A stretch of DNA of 7,126 nt. Source: Prevotella sp. CAG:1058 (GTDB lineage Bacteria; Bacteroidota; Bacteroidia; Bacteroidales; Bacteroidaceae). Each line of letters begins with the position of its first letter. The first letter of the stretch is position 1. Positions 6,684 through 7,126 of the stretch are shown here, one piece after another. The stretch covers positions 1 to 7,126 of the forward strand of contig HF986679.1 in NCBI GenBank assembly GCA_000433175.1, given 5' to 3'. The notes below the pieces were generated by a model that was not told the origin of the DNA, did no database searches, and saw nothing but the letters and a program-made list of their open reading frames with translations. A program made the translations under genes and the position numbers.

Positions 6684-7126
6684 TTATTCCCATTCTATTG
6701 TCGAAGGTGGTTTTGACGAAATATCATAGCAAACACGGTTGACGCCTTTCACCTTGTTTATTATCTCATTGGAAACCTTCGCCATAAAGTCGTATGGCAA
6801 ATGCGCCCAATCTGCGGTCATGGCGTCAGTACTTGTAACAGCACGCAGGGCCACTGGATGCTCGTAAGTACGTTCGTCACCCATTACGCCTACGCTGCGT
6901 ATTGTGGAAAGAAGCACCGTGCCGGCCTGCCATACCTTGTCATAAAGCGACTCACCGTCCTCGCAAACATAGTTGTGCATGTTCTCGATATAAATATCGT
7001 CTGCATCCTGGAGTATGCGAACCTTCTCACGTGTAATGTCGCCAAGAATACGTACCGCCAGCCCCGGACCCGGGAACGGATGACGCTTGATAAGACGTTC
7101 TGGCATGCCAAGCTGGTAACCTACAC
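6684..7126 (-). CDS. guaA: GMP synthase (glutamine-hydrolysing), C-terminal part, 5' end outside the window
   Basis: GMP synthase aminates XMP to GMP using glutamine and ATP in cytosolic purine synthesis. The 147 visible residues match the C-terminal dimerisation domain. They include the family signature [15 protein letters not shown], then [16 protein letters not shown], the segment [17 protein letters not shown], and the near-invariant ending [10 protein letters not shown]. The frame stays open to the right edge (codons V-G-Y-Q-L-G precede Met at 7106), so that Met is internal and the N-terminal amidotransferase and ATP-pyrophosphatase domains lie beyond the window. Nothing looks damaged. 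The gene is transcribed toward the small secreted-protein gene, with a terminator for each between them. As a housekeeping gene it marks the edge of the accessory region. Confidence 0.97.
   Translation of the reverse strand, partial: VGYQLGMPERLIKRHPFPGPGLAVRILGDITREKVRILQDADDIYIENMHNYVCEDGESLYDKVWQAGTVLLSTIRSVGVMGDERTYEHPVALRAVTSTDAMTADWAHLPYDFMAKVSNEIINKVKGVNRVCYDISSKPPSTIEWE

Noticed and set aside
1..7126. CRISPR array, tRNA, rRNA, insertion sequence or attachment site
   Set aside because: I saw no regularly spaced short repeats, cloverleaf-like sequence, transposase-like protein or terminal inverted repeats; the only large repeat is the coding duplication.

Overview
The window looks like chromosomal DNA from a member of the Bacteroidales, most likely a Prevotella/Bacteroides-type gut or oral anaerobe. 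The signs are Bacteroidetes-style -7 promoter boxes (TAnnTTTG), A/T-rich leaders without a GGAGG ribosome site, an outer-membrane beta-barrel of Bacteroidetes type, and a large multidomain pectin methylesterase. Two secreted proteins also end in tails that resemble Bacteroidetes C-terminal sorting signals.

Layout. (1) Bases 1-1607, plus strand: the 3' part of an outer-membrane beta-barrel / TonB-receptor-like gene whose beginning lies outside the window. (2) Bases 1608-2168: an AT-rich junction followed by a second, diverged copy of the last 166 codons and stop of that gene. It is ungapped at an offset of exactly 561 bp, in the same reading frame, and has no start region of its own. I read it as a 3' remnant or silent cassette. 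(3) A strong bidirectional terminator at 2219-2256 separates this convergently from (4) a 1072-residue secreted CE8-type pectinesterase on the minus strand (2283-5501). (5) A 347-bp AT-rich divergent promoter region (5502-5848) carries an identical -7 box, TATCTTTG, facing each way. (6) Bases 5849-6490, plus strand: a 213-residue secreted protein made of one module resembling the non-catalytic modules of the pectinesterase plus a sorting-like tail. (7) Two terminators (6510-6542 and 6605-6655) separate this from (8) the 3' end of guaA (GMP synthase) on the minus strand, a housekeeping gene at the edge.

How it fits together. The pectinesterase would remove methyl esters from pectin outside the cell or at the cell surface. 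The divergent small protein, likely exported the same way, is a plausible non-catalytic partner such as a glycan-binding or surface accessory protein; this is inference from shared architecture and shared promoter type. The barrel gene and its duplicated end may or may not belong to the same function. No RNA gene, CRISPR array, transposase or attachment site was seen.
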